Shown here: one piece after another, positions 36,949 to 44,018 of the stretch
How positions within the stretch are numbered: the stretch's first letter is position 1
How the letters are laid out: every line of letters starts with the position of its first letter
Assembly: GCA_014075295.1 (NCBI GenBank)
Contig: CP046180.1
Span: 855,945-919,944, forward strand
Direction: 5' to 3'
Source of the DNA: Candidatus Mycalebacterium zealandia
Lineage (GTDB): Bacteria > Desulfobacterota_D > UBA1144 > Nemesobacterales > Mycalebacteriaceae
Length of the DNA stretch: 64,000 bases
The notes under the pieces: model-generated
The model's database searches: none
What the model was told of the DNA's origin: nothing
What the model saw: the letters and a program-made list of their open reading frames with translations, nothing else
Program-made: the position numbers and the translations under genes

Positions 36949-37761
36949 TCAGCCCCCCGTGGAAGTCCTGCGAACAACTTGTATGAGTCTGCGCGCGGAA
37001 CCGAATATTCCGGGAACCCTGTTGCCGCGGGAATCAAAAAGCTCAAGCAGAAATGTGTATTTTCCGCTTTTGAGCCCGGTTACAAAAGCCGGCTGCCAGA
37101 CTTCAAAAACCTCCAAAGCCACAAGCGAAGAACGTGAAGCGCGCGCGCCCTCAAACACAAACAGTTTCACCTTGTATCCGTCCGGGCCAAGCGTTGTGTT
37201 ACGCAAGTAAAAATCAACCATTACGCTTTCAGCGTCCTTATCTTTGTAAACCCCTTTCGGGCGGCTGTAAATCAGCGCGGGAGCGGAAAGGTCAGGCGGA
37301 GAAACGGCCATCAAAGAACTGACAACATTAAAATTCACAACATGCGCCGCGCCCTCCGATTTGATGCTTTCGTGATAGGAGCGCGAAGGAAACACAACAA
37401 GAGTGTGGGGTCCCACGCTCAAATTTTTCAGAACAACCGGCTTTGAGACATCGTAGATTGCCTCGTATGGCTCGTTGTCGACAATCAGGTGAACATGCTG
37501 TCCTTTCGAAGAATTCGCTACCAAATTCTTTCTTTTGGTTTCGGTCTGAACGCCCGGCTTAAAACCGAAAACCTCCAGCCTGACTTCGGGGGAAAAAGGG
37601 CGAACGGATTCACCGTTCAGCGGCGAAACAACCCTCACGCGGGCATCCGGAAAAGGCTTAGACCTCTCAACCTTGACAACACTCACCTGCGCCGAACACA
37701 CATCCGCACCGAACACAAGCGCGACGGCGCACAAAAGGGGAAACAGAATAAAAATCCTCAT
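36949..37761 (-). CDS. Secreted/periplasmic hypothetical protein
   Basis: A 270-residue protein with a clear signal peptide (MRIFILFPLLCAVALVFG, predicted cleavage after CSA near residue 24). The mature part looks all-beta. It contains VRVVSPLNGESVRPFSPEVRLEV, then a SKGQHVHLIVDNEPY segment resembling the HxHxxxD core of DUF4399-like periplasmic domains, and GPHTLVVFPSRSYHESIK. The C-terminal half has an Ig-like flavour. No catalytic motif is recognised. It is first in the run leading to GST and metK, with no shared function apparent. Confidence 0.75.
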   Translation of the reverse strand: MRIFILFPLLCAVALVFGADVCSAQVSVVKVERSKPFPDARVRVVSPLNGESVRPFSPEVRLEVFGFKPGVQTETKRKNLVANSSKGQHVHLIVDNEPYEAIYDVSKPVVLKNLSVGPHTLVVFPSRSYHESIKSEGAAHVVNFNVVSSLMAVSPPDLSAPALIYSRPKGVYKDKDAESVMVDFYLRNTTLGPDGYKVKLFVFEGARASRSSLVALEVFEVWQPAFVTGLKSGKYTFLLELFDSRGNRVPGIFGSARRLIQVVRRTSTGG

Positions 37762-37805
37762 TAGAGTTTAGTCTACCAACGAAAACACGGAGGGTAAAAG
37801 AGAAT

Positions 37806-37833
37806 TTGAAAAAAGGGTTAACCCGTGTAGGTT
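37806..37833 (+). promoter_or_regulatory. Possible hemB promoter
   Basis: A -35 TTGAAA (37806-37811), a 16-nt spacer containing the palindrome GGGTTAACCC (37815-37824) and a weak -10 TAGGTT (37828-37833). Seven nt remain to the hemB ATG. The spacing matches the leaderless pattern, but the -10 is poor, so this is tentative. The palindrome could be an operator. Confidence 0.3.
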
Positions 37834-37840
37834 TCGCCCT

Positions 37841-38860
37841 ATGGGCAAGAATCGGCAAATAGCGGCGAAAGACACTGTTTCGCTTGACATTATCGCGCGT
37901 CCGCGCAGAAACAGAAAGAGCAAAACCATACGCTCGGCTGTGAGAGAGTCCTCTCTTTCCGCAAGCAATCTGATCTGTCCGGTTTTCATACGGGAAGGCA
38001 AAGACGATGAAAACATAGACTCTATGCCGGGAAGAAAACGACTTGGGGAAAATGGCATTCTCAAGGAGTTTGAAAGCTGCCTCAAAAACGGAGTCGCGGC
38101 TTTTATGCTGTTTCCCTCAATTGAAAGCAACTTAAAATCCGCAACCGCGAAAGAGGCGGAAAACCCGCGCGGGCTTGTTCCGCAAACCGTGCGAAAACTA
38201 AAAAAACATTTTCCCGAATCGGTTGTGATAACCGACGTCGCGCTTGACCCGTATTCAACTGACGGGCATGACGGGGTTGTGTCCGCTTCGGGGGAAATTC
38301 TGAACGACACAACGGTTGAGATTCTCTGCCGTCAGGCACTTGCTCATGCCGATGCCGGAGCGGATATTGTAGCGCCAAGCGATATGATGGATGGTCGGGT
38401 CGGAGCCATAAGGGAAATGCTTGACGAAAGCGGGCACGCGAACACATCCATACTTTCATACACGGCGAAATACGCCTCATGTTTTTACGGTCCGTTTCGC
38501 GGCGCGCTTGATTCCGCGCCAAAATCGGGCGACAAAGAAACCTATCAGATGGACCCCGCCAACGTGCGGGAGGCGCTTCGGGAACTTGCTCTTGATGAAG
38601 CCGAGGGCGCAGACATTGTGATGGTAAAACCCGCGAGCCACTACCTTGACGTTGTGAGCGCGTTCAGGGAATCAACAGATCTTCCGGTTGCCGCGTATCA
38701 GGTGAGCGGTGAGTACCTTATGATAAAATCCGCCGCTGAAAAAGGCTGGATTAACGAGCGTGACGCGATTATGGAAAGCCTGCTTTCAATCAAACGCGCG
38801 GGAGCCGACATGGTAGCCACATACTTCGCTCCCGAAGCCGCGCGCTTCCTTAAGGATTAA
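37841..38860 (+). CDS. hemB: Delta-aminolevulinic acid dehydratase (porphobilinogen synthase)
   Basis: A 339-residue enzyme of tetrapyrrole synthesis joining two aminolevulinates. The Schiff-base lysines lie in SYTAKYASCFYGPFR and MVKPASHYLD. The active-site metal segment reads DVALDPYSTDGHDGVV. Enzymes that use catalytic zinc have three Cys here, so this is the Cys-free type that uses Mg2+ or no catalytic zinc. The first 20 residues are basic. Its end overlaps the convergent oxidoreductase by 11 bp. Confidence 0.95.
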   Translation: MGKNRQIAAKDTVSLDIIARPRRNRKSKTIRSAVRESSLSASNLICPVFIREGKDDENIDSMPGRKRLGENGILKEFESCLKNGVAAFMLFPSIESNLKSATAKEAENPRGLVPQTVRKLKKHFPESVVITDVALDPYSTDGHDGVVSASGEILNDTTVEILCRQALAHADAGADIVAPSDMMDGRVGAIREMLDESGHANTSILSYTAKYASCFYGPFRGALDSAPKSGDKETYQMDPANVREALRELALDEAEGADIVMVKPASHYLDVVSAFRESTDLPVAAYQVSGEYLMIKSAAEKGWINERDAIMESLLSIKRAGADMVATYFAPEAARFLKD

Positions 38861-39830
38861 CCACAACTTTTCCGAACTGGCTTGCGTTTTCAAGCGCCTT
38901 GTGCGCTTCGGCAAGGTCGGCAAGAGGAACTGTTTTGTCTATTATGGGCTTGAAAGTTCCGTCCGCCGCCATTTTGACGGTTTGTTCCAGAATCTTCTGC
39001 GGAGAGTTAAAAACCGTTACGCCGATAATGGAAATATCCCTCATGATAACGGGCCCGATGGCGACCTGTTCCACAACGGCGCCTCCGACAACGCCGATAA
39101 GAAGAAGCCTTCCTCCGGGTTTGAGAATTTTCATATTCTTTTCCCAGTATGACGCGCCGACGGAATCAAAAATCATGTCCACGCCGCCCTTGATGACCTC
39201 GGAAAAATCTTCTTTTTTGTAATTTACAACTTCGTCCGCGCCGATGGAGCGCGCTTTTTCAAGTTTTTCATCGCTTCCGGCGGTCGCAATAACTTTCGCG
39301 CCCAAATTTTTGGCTGTCTGGATTGTCGCCGTTCCGGTTCCGCTGCCCGCCGCGTGAACAACAACCGTTTCACCTTTTTTGAGTCCGCCTCTGTCAACAA
39401 GCCCGTAAAGCGCCGTAACGTAGCAGATGGGCAGAGCCGCCGCATCATCGTGGGAAAGCCCGTCGGGGATTTTGCACACATTTGCCGCAGGAACTTTCAC
39501 ATACTCGGCGAACCCCCCGTGCCGGTTCGCTCCTATAACGCTCAAACCCTTTTCCGTTTTGACCGCCGGATTGACTACAACCCTGTCTCCCGCGCTCACC
39601 GAAGCGCCGCTTCCGGTATCCTCAATAACTCCCGAAATGTCTATTCCGCCGACATGCGGAAGTTCAACCGGACGCGGTGATTTGCCCGATCTCAGGCGCG
39701 TGTCCAGAGAGTTCATCGCGCACGATTTAACCTTTATCAAAACCTCATCGCCGCCGGGCGAAGGAATTTCAACATCCTCGTATTTAATTACATCCGCTTC
39801 CCCTAGTTCGTGATAAATTCCCGCTTTCAT
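38850..39830 (-). CDS. MDR-superfamily NADPH:quinone reductase-like oxidoreductase
   Basis: A 326-residue zinc-free medium-chain dehydrogenase/reductase. The GroES-like N-terminal domain has KVKSCAMNSLDTRLRSG and VGGIDISGVIEDTGSG. The Rossmann part has VVVHAAGSGTGTATIQTAKNLGAKVIATAGS, the NADP-binding AxGxxG region. Cys zinc ligands are absent. The substrate may be a quinone or an enone. A Shine-Dalgarno (AAAGGAG) precedes the ATG. It lies 87 bp downstream of the HDAC-like gene. Confidence 0.85.
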   Translation of the reverse strand: MKAGIYHELGEADVIKYEDVEIPSPGGDEVLIKVKSCAMNSLDTRLRSGKSPRPVELPHVGGIDISGVIEDTGSGASVSAGDRVVVNPAVKTEKGLSVIGANRHGGFAEYVKVPAANVCKIPDGLSHDDAAALPICYVTALYGLVDRGGLKKGETVVVHAAGSGTGTATIQTAKNLGAKVIATAGSDEKLEKARSIGADEVVNYKKEDFSEVIKGGVDMIFDSVGASYWEKNMKILKPGGRLLLIGVVGGAVVEQVAIGPVIMRDISIIGVTVFNSPQKILEQTVKMAADGTFKPIIDKTVPLADLAEAHKALENASQFGKVVVNP

Positions 39831-39917
39831 TTGGATTCTCCTTTTTCAAAGGTTTTCGTTAAGATACGGAAAAACGCCTTGAACACAAACACGCAAAAGC
39901 AAAGAAGGTATAAAAGG

Positions 39918-40865
39918 TCAGCCCTTTTTTTCGCCTCCGAGCGCCCACAGCACTTCGGCGACCGAGGTCTGCAAGCCCCACAAATCGTAGCCCCCTTCAA
40001 GAAAAAACGCCGGTGCTCCGCCGTATATCTCTCCGGCAAGCGTCTGAATTTCCGCCGCGAGAGCGCCGAAACATTCGCTTGAAAGGCTCATTCCCGCAAG
40101 CGGGTCGGCTTTGTGCGCGTCAAAACCCGCCGACACAAGAATGATGTCGGGCTTGTATGAACGCGCGGCTTCGGCAAGTTGGTTTTGAAATATGTTGATA
40201 TAAACCTCATCGGTCTGTTCGGCGGCAAGCGGGATGTTCAAAGTGGTTCCCTTTCCATCTCCGCTTCCGGTTTCCTCCGCACTTCCGGTGCCGGGGAAAG
40301 CCGGATGCTGATGAACTGAAAAATAGAAAACATCACCCCTTCCGTAAAAACTGTTCTGCGTTCCGTTGCCGTGATGAACATCCCAGTCAACTATCATAAC
40401 GCGCTCCGCGGAGCGCTCACTCAAGGCGAACTCCGCCGCAACCGCAACATTATTGAAAAGACAAAACCCCATCGCCCGGTCCCGCTCGGCATGGTGACCG
40501 GGCGGACGGCAGAACGCAAAAGCGTTTCCGCCCTTAAGAGCCTCGTCGCAGGCGCAAATAGCGGCTCCCGCCGAACGAACAGCGGCACGCCATGAACCTC
40601 CTCCCGCTCCCGTGTCCTGATCAAGTTGAGATAAAGGTTTGCCATCGGTCTGCTGAATGGCTCTCACATAGTCTTCGTTGTGAACACTCATCAATTGTTC
40701 CGGAGTTGCGTCTCTTATCGCCATGCGCTCAACAAAAGAGGATACGCTCGCGGCGCTCAAAAGAGATTCCAAAGCCGTTATTCTGTCGGGACTTTCTGGA
40801 TGCATGGGGCCGTTTTCGTGCTCCTTGCAAACATCGGCATCTATAAAAATGGCGGTTTTTCCCAT
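39918..40865 (-). CDS. Histone deacetylase-fold amidohydrolase (AcuC/APAH-like)
   Basis: A 315-residue zinc-dependent deacetylase. The family motifs are CRPPGHHAERDRAMGFCLFNNVAVAA (catalytic His pair), MIVDWDVHHGNGTQNSFY (Asp and His zinc ligands) and VSAGFDAHKADPLAGM. In bacteria such enzymes act on acetylated polyamines, small amides or protein lysines such as acetyl-CoA synthetase. No partner gene here settles the substrate. It is divergent from the L31 gene. Confidence 0.9.
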   Translation of the reverse strand: MGKTAIFIDADVCKEHENGPMHPESPDRITALESLLSAASVSSFVERMAIRDATPEQLMSVHNEDYVRAIQQTDGKPLSQLDQDTGAGGGSWRAAVRSAGAAICACDEALKGGNAFAFCRPPGHHAERDRAMGFCLFNNVAVAAEFALSERSAERVMIVDWDVHHGNGTQNSFYGRGDVFYFSVHQHPAFPGTGSAEETGSGDGKGTTLNIPLAAEQTDEVYINIFQNQLAEAARSYKPDIILVSAGFDAHKADPLAGMSLSSECFGALAAEIQTLAGEIYGGAPAFFLEGGYDLWGLQTSVAEVLWALGGEKKG

Positions 40866-40910
40866 TATTTGATAAAGTTCTCCCCGGATAAAAGTGCGAA
40901 AACTTCCGCC

Positions 40911-40938
40911 TTTACAAACAGGCGCTGTTTGTTATATT
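40911..40938 (+). promoter_or_regulatory. rpmE2 promoter
   Basis: A -35 TTTACA (40911-40916), a 16-nt spacer and a -10 TATATT (40933-40938) preceded by TGT. About 33 nt separate the -10 from the L31 ATG, and GGGAG lies 9 nt before it, so this is a normal leadered gene. Confidence 0.55.
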
Positions 40939-40971
40939 ACCCCGCTCTCGGCAGAGTTGGGAGACAGCACA

Positions 40972-41352
40972 ATGAAAAAAGACATTCACCCCGAATACAA
41001 CTCGGTTGTTTTCAAAGACCCCTCGTCCGACTTCGCAATACTAACGCGCTCAACAAAAACCTCGGACGAAACCATCACGTGGGAAGACGGCAACGAATAC
41101 CCTCTTATTACGGTTGATATATCAAGCGGTTCACACCCTTTCTTCACCGGCAGAGAACAGCAGTTTGCCAAGGAAAGCCGCGTGGAGAAATTCCGCAAAA
41201 AGTACGGCGTGACTCAAGAGCAGCCGAAACCGGAAAAGGCTTCCGAGCCCGTACAAACCGAACAGAAAGCGGAGAGTTCCGAAAAGCCGGAGAAAAAAGC
41301 CTCTAGAACCGCCGAGCCGAAAAAAACTCCGGAACCCGAACAGTCCGCCTGA
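40972..41352 (+). CDS. rpmE2: 50S ribosomal protein L31 type B with long charged tail
   Basis: A 126-residue L31. The first 80 residues are the type B (zinc-free) core: [38 protein letters not shown]. The CxxC zinc ligands of type A are missing. Residues about 80-126 are a Lys/Glu/Pro/Ala-rich, probably disordered tail not found in standard L31 (about 80-90 residues). The ATG at 40972 matches the conserved start and has a Shine-Dalgarno; upstream in-frame codons are untranslated leader. Confidence 0.9.
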   Translation: MKKDIHPEYNSVVFKDPSSDFAILTRSTKTSDETITWEDGNEYPLITVDISSGSHPFFTGREQQFAKESRVEKFRKKYGVTQEQPKPEKASEPVQTEQKAESSEKPEKKASRTAEPKKTPEPEQSA

Positions 41353-41368
41353 CAGCGAGGCGGCTTCC

Positions 41369-41833
41369 TCACAAATTGGAATCTTTCAGATATTTGACGA
41401 CGTCTTCCTGAATTGACTCGTCAACCATTTCGCGCCATTCATCTTCCCCGCCCTTGATTGAATCCCTGATTTTTGTGGCGGATATCCAACCGATGTTCTC
41501 GGGCGGGAAAAACTCATTCATCTCATAACCGACCCCCCTGCCCCAGTTGACGGACTCTATATCGGGAATCTTCATCACTTCAACGTCATCACCCTTGCTC
41601 GCGTGATATTTGCGTATCATGTCAATCGTCTGCTCCGTTGTGAACGGATTTTTGGTGTCGGGCGGAATGTCTCTGACCATAACAAGGCAGGGAACGCCCT
41701 TGTCCAGTTTCTGGCGAACGAGACTTATATGCCCCTGATGATAGGGCTGATACCTTCCGATAAAGATTGCGCGTTTTGTCTTCGCGGGTTCAATTTCAGG
41801 ATGGCCGTGATTTGTAAGTTTCCAATCGGACAT
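41369..41833 (-). CDS. NadM-like nicotinamide-nucleotide adenylyltransferase / nucleotidyltransferase
   Basis: A 154-residue HxGH-type nucleotidyltransferase. The phosphate-binding motif is FIGRYQPYHQGHISLV, and the second motif is ISATKIRDSI. This pattern (GRFQPFHxGH, SGTxIR) is that of archaeal-type NMN adenylyltransferases of NAD synthesis, though other cytidylyl/adenylyl transferases share it. Residues 1-18 precede the core. An AGGAG Shine-Dalgarno precedes the ATG. It is downstream of the amidotransferase and SelW-like genes. Confidence 0.75.
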   Translation of the reverse strand: MSDWKLTNHGHPEIEPAKTKRAIFIGRYQPYHQGHISLVRQKLDKGVPCLVMVRDIPPDTKNPFTTEQTIDMIRKYHASKGDDVEVMKIPDIESVNWGRGVGYEMNEFFPPENIGWISATKIRDSIKGGEDEWREMVDESIQEDVVKYLKDSNL

Positions 41834-41880
41834 TTTTCTCTCCTTTGCGTTTTTTTAAGAAGCCCTGATTGTACAGACAT

Positions 41881-42582
41881 TCAGACAAGTTTCAAAAAAG
41901 AACTGAAAACAGAATCCGCGAGTTTTCCCATATCGCCACCGTAAACACCGATGTCGCTCTCAATTTTCTCCGTGTCAAAAACGCCCGATTCAAGTTCGCG
42001 CCTGTTTTCCTCTTTGCCGAGCCAGTCGCGCACCATTTGCCCGTTTGTCTCAATATGAAACTGCAATGCGTAGGCTTTTTCACCATACTTGAACGCCTGA
42101 TTTGGAAAATAGTCCGAAAACGCCAGACGCTCCGCGCCCGCGGGCACATCAAAAGTGTCTCCGTGCCACTGAAAAACCTTTTCGGTACGGGAAAACGCTC
42201 CAAACACGGCATCATCCGCCGCTTCGTCCGTAACCGTTATGTCATACCACCCTATCTCTTTTTCGTCTCCCGCATAGACGCGCGCTCCAAGAGCAACCGC
42301 CATTAACTGCGCGCCGAGGCATATTCCCATCACGGCTCTGCCGCTTTTTATGAAATCGCTCAGAAACCGCGTTTCGGATTCAAGATACGGATATTTACCG
42401 CTCTCATAAACGTTCATTGGTCCGCCCATAACAACAAGGGCGGCAAAGTCATCGGTTTTTTCAGGGATACCGTCTCCCGCACCAAAGTTCACGGACTGAA
42501 TGTCAAAACCGTTTTCCCGCATCAACTCTCCGAGCCGACCGGGGGCTTCGTGCCCCACATGCTGAAAAACAAGCGCTTTCAT
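41881..42582 (-). CDS. Class I glutamine amidotransferase-like protein (GMP synthase-type GATase1)
   Basis: A 233-residue stand-alone GATase1 domain. The nucleophile is Cys88 in GICLGAQLMA. The His-Glu dyad is His176 and Glu178 in ALQFHIETN, so the triad is intact. Such single-domain proteins include gamma-glutamyl hydrolases and PuuD/YafJ-like enzymes; the acceptor here is unknown. The ATG at 42582 overlaps the SelW-like stop by one base. Confidence 0.8.
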   Translation of the reverse strand: MKALVFQHVGHEAPGRLGELMRENGFDIQSVNFGAGDGIPEKTDDFAALVVMGGPMNVYESGKYPYLESETRFLSDFIKSGRAVMGICLGAQLMAVALGARVYAGDEKEIGWYDITVTDEAADDAVFGAFSRTEKVFQWHGDTFDVPAGAERLAFSDYFPNQAFKYGEKAYALQFHIETNGQMVRDWLGKEENRRELESGVFDTEKIESDIGVYGGDMGKLADSVFSSFLKLV

Positions 42583-42905
42583 CAACTCCCCTCAGTTTTT
42601 TCGTCCACATGTCCGAGCGGCATATCCGGCGCGACCCGGTCTCTGACAAGCCGTTTAAGTTCGGCGGCGGACGGAAATCCGCCGTTGTTCTCCCTTGACC
42701 ATACGATGCCGTCTCCGACAGAAACCCTGAAAACTCCGCCGGAAGAAGGCACAAGCGCAAGTTCGCCTATTTTGTCGCCAAAGGTGGAAAGCAACTCCTG
42801 AGCCATCCAGCCCGCGCGCAAAAGCCAACCGCATTGGACGCAATACTCTATTTTTATCTTCGCCGGCACGGGAATTAAATTAACCGCATCGCGGGAATCT
42901 GTCAT
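42582..42905 (-). CDS. SelT/SelW/SelH-family (Rdx) thioredoxin-like protein, Cys form
   Basis: A 107-residue Rdx-family protein. The redox motif CVQC is Cys22 and Cys25 in KIEYCVQCGWLLRAGWMA, where animal SelW has CxxU. SSGGVFRVSVGDGIVWSRE and GGFPSAAELKRLVRD are family hallmarks. I place the start at the ATG at 42905; a TTG at 42932 would add nine hydrophobic residues. It is the first gene after tRNA-Asn on this strand. Confidence 0.85.
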   Translation of the reverse strand: MTDSRDAVNLIPVPAKIKIEYCVQCGWLLRAGWMAQELLSTFGDKIGELALVPSSGGVFRVSVGDGIVWSRENNGGFPSAAELKRLVRDRVAPDMPLGHVDEKTEGS

Positions 42906-42953
42906 TTTTAGTAGCGGAAGGAAAAACTTCAACTGGAACGCGGATGCGGCTTA

Positions 42954-43029
42954 TGGCTCCGGCGGAGGGATTCGAACCCCCGACCTAGTGGTTAACAGCC
43001 ACCCGCTCTGCCAGCTGAGCTACACCGGA
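42954..43029 (-). tRNA. tRNA-Asn (GUU), CCA encoded
   Basis: A full cloverleaf on the minus strand: acceptor TCCGGTG/CGCCGGA, anticodon loop CTGTTAA giving GUU, T-loop TTCGAAT and discriminator G73 (42957). The next three bases (42956-42954) read CCA, so unlike the other three tRNAs here the 3' end is encoded in the gene. Confidence 0.95.
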
Positions 43030-43041
43030 ACTGGAAAGATG

Positions 43042-43050
43042 TGTTAAATT
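43042..43050 (+). promoter_or_regulatory. Extended -10 before the sigma factor gene
   Basis: TGT followed by TAAATT (43045-43050) lies 9 nt before the ATG at 43060, with no good -35 (that position is inside tRNA-Asn) and no Shine-Dalgarno. It may be a leaderless start; an overlapping TATACT (43050-43055) is too close to the ATG to serve. Confidence 0.35.
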
Positions 43051-43059
43051 ATACTGCCG

Positions 43060-43989
43060 ATGAAAGACAGTCAAGAAACACCTCAAAGCGTCCCAAAAAA
43101 GCAGAAAAAAGGCAAAAAAACACCCGCGCGCCGCCCCTCATCAGCCCTTGCCCCCGCTTCCCCGCTTCAACGCTACATAGCGGAAATAGCGTCCCACCCG
43201 GTTCTGACCGGAGAAGAAGAGCGCGAACTCGCGGCTCGTTACCGCAAAACGGGCGACATAGAAGCCGCACGCAAACTCGTTGCTTCAAACCTGAAGTTTG
43301 TCGTAAAAGTGGCGGGAGAATACAAAAACTACGGGGTCGGCGCGATGGATATAATTCAGGAAGGCAATTTGGGACTTATGCAGGCGGTAAAACGGTTTGA
43401 CCCCACAAAGGGCTACCGCCTCATCTCCTACGCCGTCTGGTGGATAAAAGCGTATATCCAGAAACACATAATGGACACCTGGAGCCTTGTCAGAATCGGC
43501 ACGGGCAGAGAGCAGAGAAAACTTTTTTACAAAATACGCTCAACAAGCGGAAAGATGGCGGACGCGGGAAGCGAGGCGACAAACGCCGAGCTCGCGGACG
43601 AACTTGGAGTGTCTGAAAAAAGCATAGTGGAAATGAAAACCGCCATGAGCTCGCGTGACCTGTCTCTTCATCTGCCCGTTCAGGACGACTCCGATGTCGC
43701 GCATCTGGATTTTCTAAAAGACAGTTCTGAAAGCCCGGACGAGGAAGTTGACCGCGCGCAGATGAAACACATTGTTCAGGCACGCATGAGCGAAGCGTTG
43801 AGCGAACTCGGAGAAAAAGAAAGACACACAATCCAAAACCGGTTGCTCAGCGAGAATCCCGAAACGCTTGATAAAATCGGAGGCAAGTTCGGTATTTCAC
43901 GCGAAAGGGTGAGGCAGATAGAAAAAACCGCGTTGAAAAAAATCAGAAAGATTTTTGAAAAACACGGAATTGAAAATTTTGAGGATTAG
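43060..43989 (+). CDS. rpoH: RNA polymerase sigma-32-like factor (RpoH)
   Basis: A 309-residue sigma-70-family factor. After a Lys/Pro-rich N-terminus of about 35 residues comes region 1.2 (LQRYIAEIASHPVLTGEEERELA). Region 2 follows (LVASNLKFVVKVAGEY, DIIQEGNLGLMQAVKRFDP, YAVWWIKAYIQ), then IGTGREQRKLFYKI, which corresponds to the RpoH box region QRKLFFNLR of proteobacterial sigma-32. Region 4 ends with FGISRERVRQIEKTALKKIRK. It lacks the large region 1.1 of the primary sigma. Heat-shock control is expected by homology; FtsH at 13695 is a candidate for its turnover. Confidence 0.88.
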   Translation: MKDSQETPQSVPKKQKKGKKTPARRPSSALAPASPLQRYIAEIASHPVLTGEEERELAARYRKTGDIEAARKLVASNLKFVVKVAGEYKNYGVGAMDIIQEGNLGLMQAVKRFDPTKGYRLISYAVWWIKAYIQKHIMDTWSLVRIGTGREQRKLFYKIRSTSGKMADAGSEATNAELADELGVSEKSIVEMKTAMSSRDLSLHLPVQDDSDVAHLDFLKDSSESPDEEVDRAQMKHIVQARMSEALSELGEKERHTIQNRLLSENPETLDKIGGKFGISRERVRQIEKTALKKIRKIFEKHGIENFED

Positions 43990-44014
43990 ACGGCGCGCCC
44001 TTCTCCGCCGTTTT
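43990..44014 (+). terminator. Probable terminator after the sigma factor gene
   Basis: An inverted repeat ACGGCG (43990-43995) / CGCCGT (44006-44011) with a 10-nt loop is followed by TTT. It starts right after the rpoH stop. The T-run is short and the stem only 6 bp, so strength is uncertain. On the other strand it would follow alaS. Confidence 0.45.
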
Positions 44015-44018
44015 GAAA

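Noticed and set aside
39840-39860. Hairpin CCTTTGAAAAAGG over the Shine-Dalgarno of the quinone-reductase-like gene
   Set aside because: A 5-bp A/T-rich stem with a 3-nt loop is too weak to claim as a regulatory structure.
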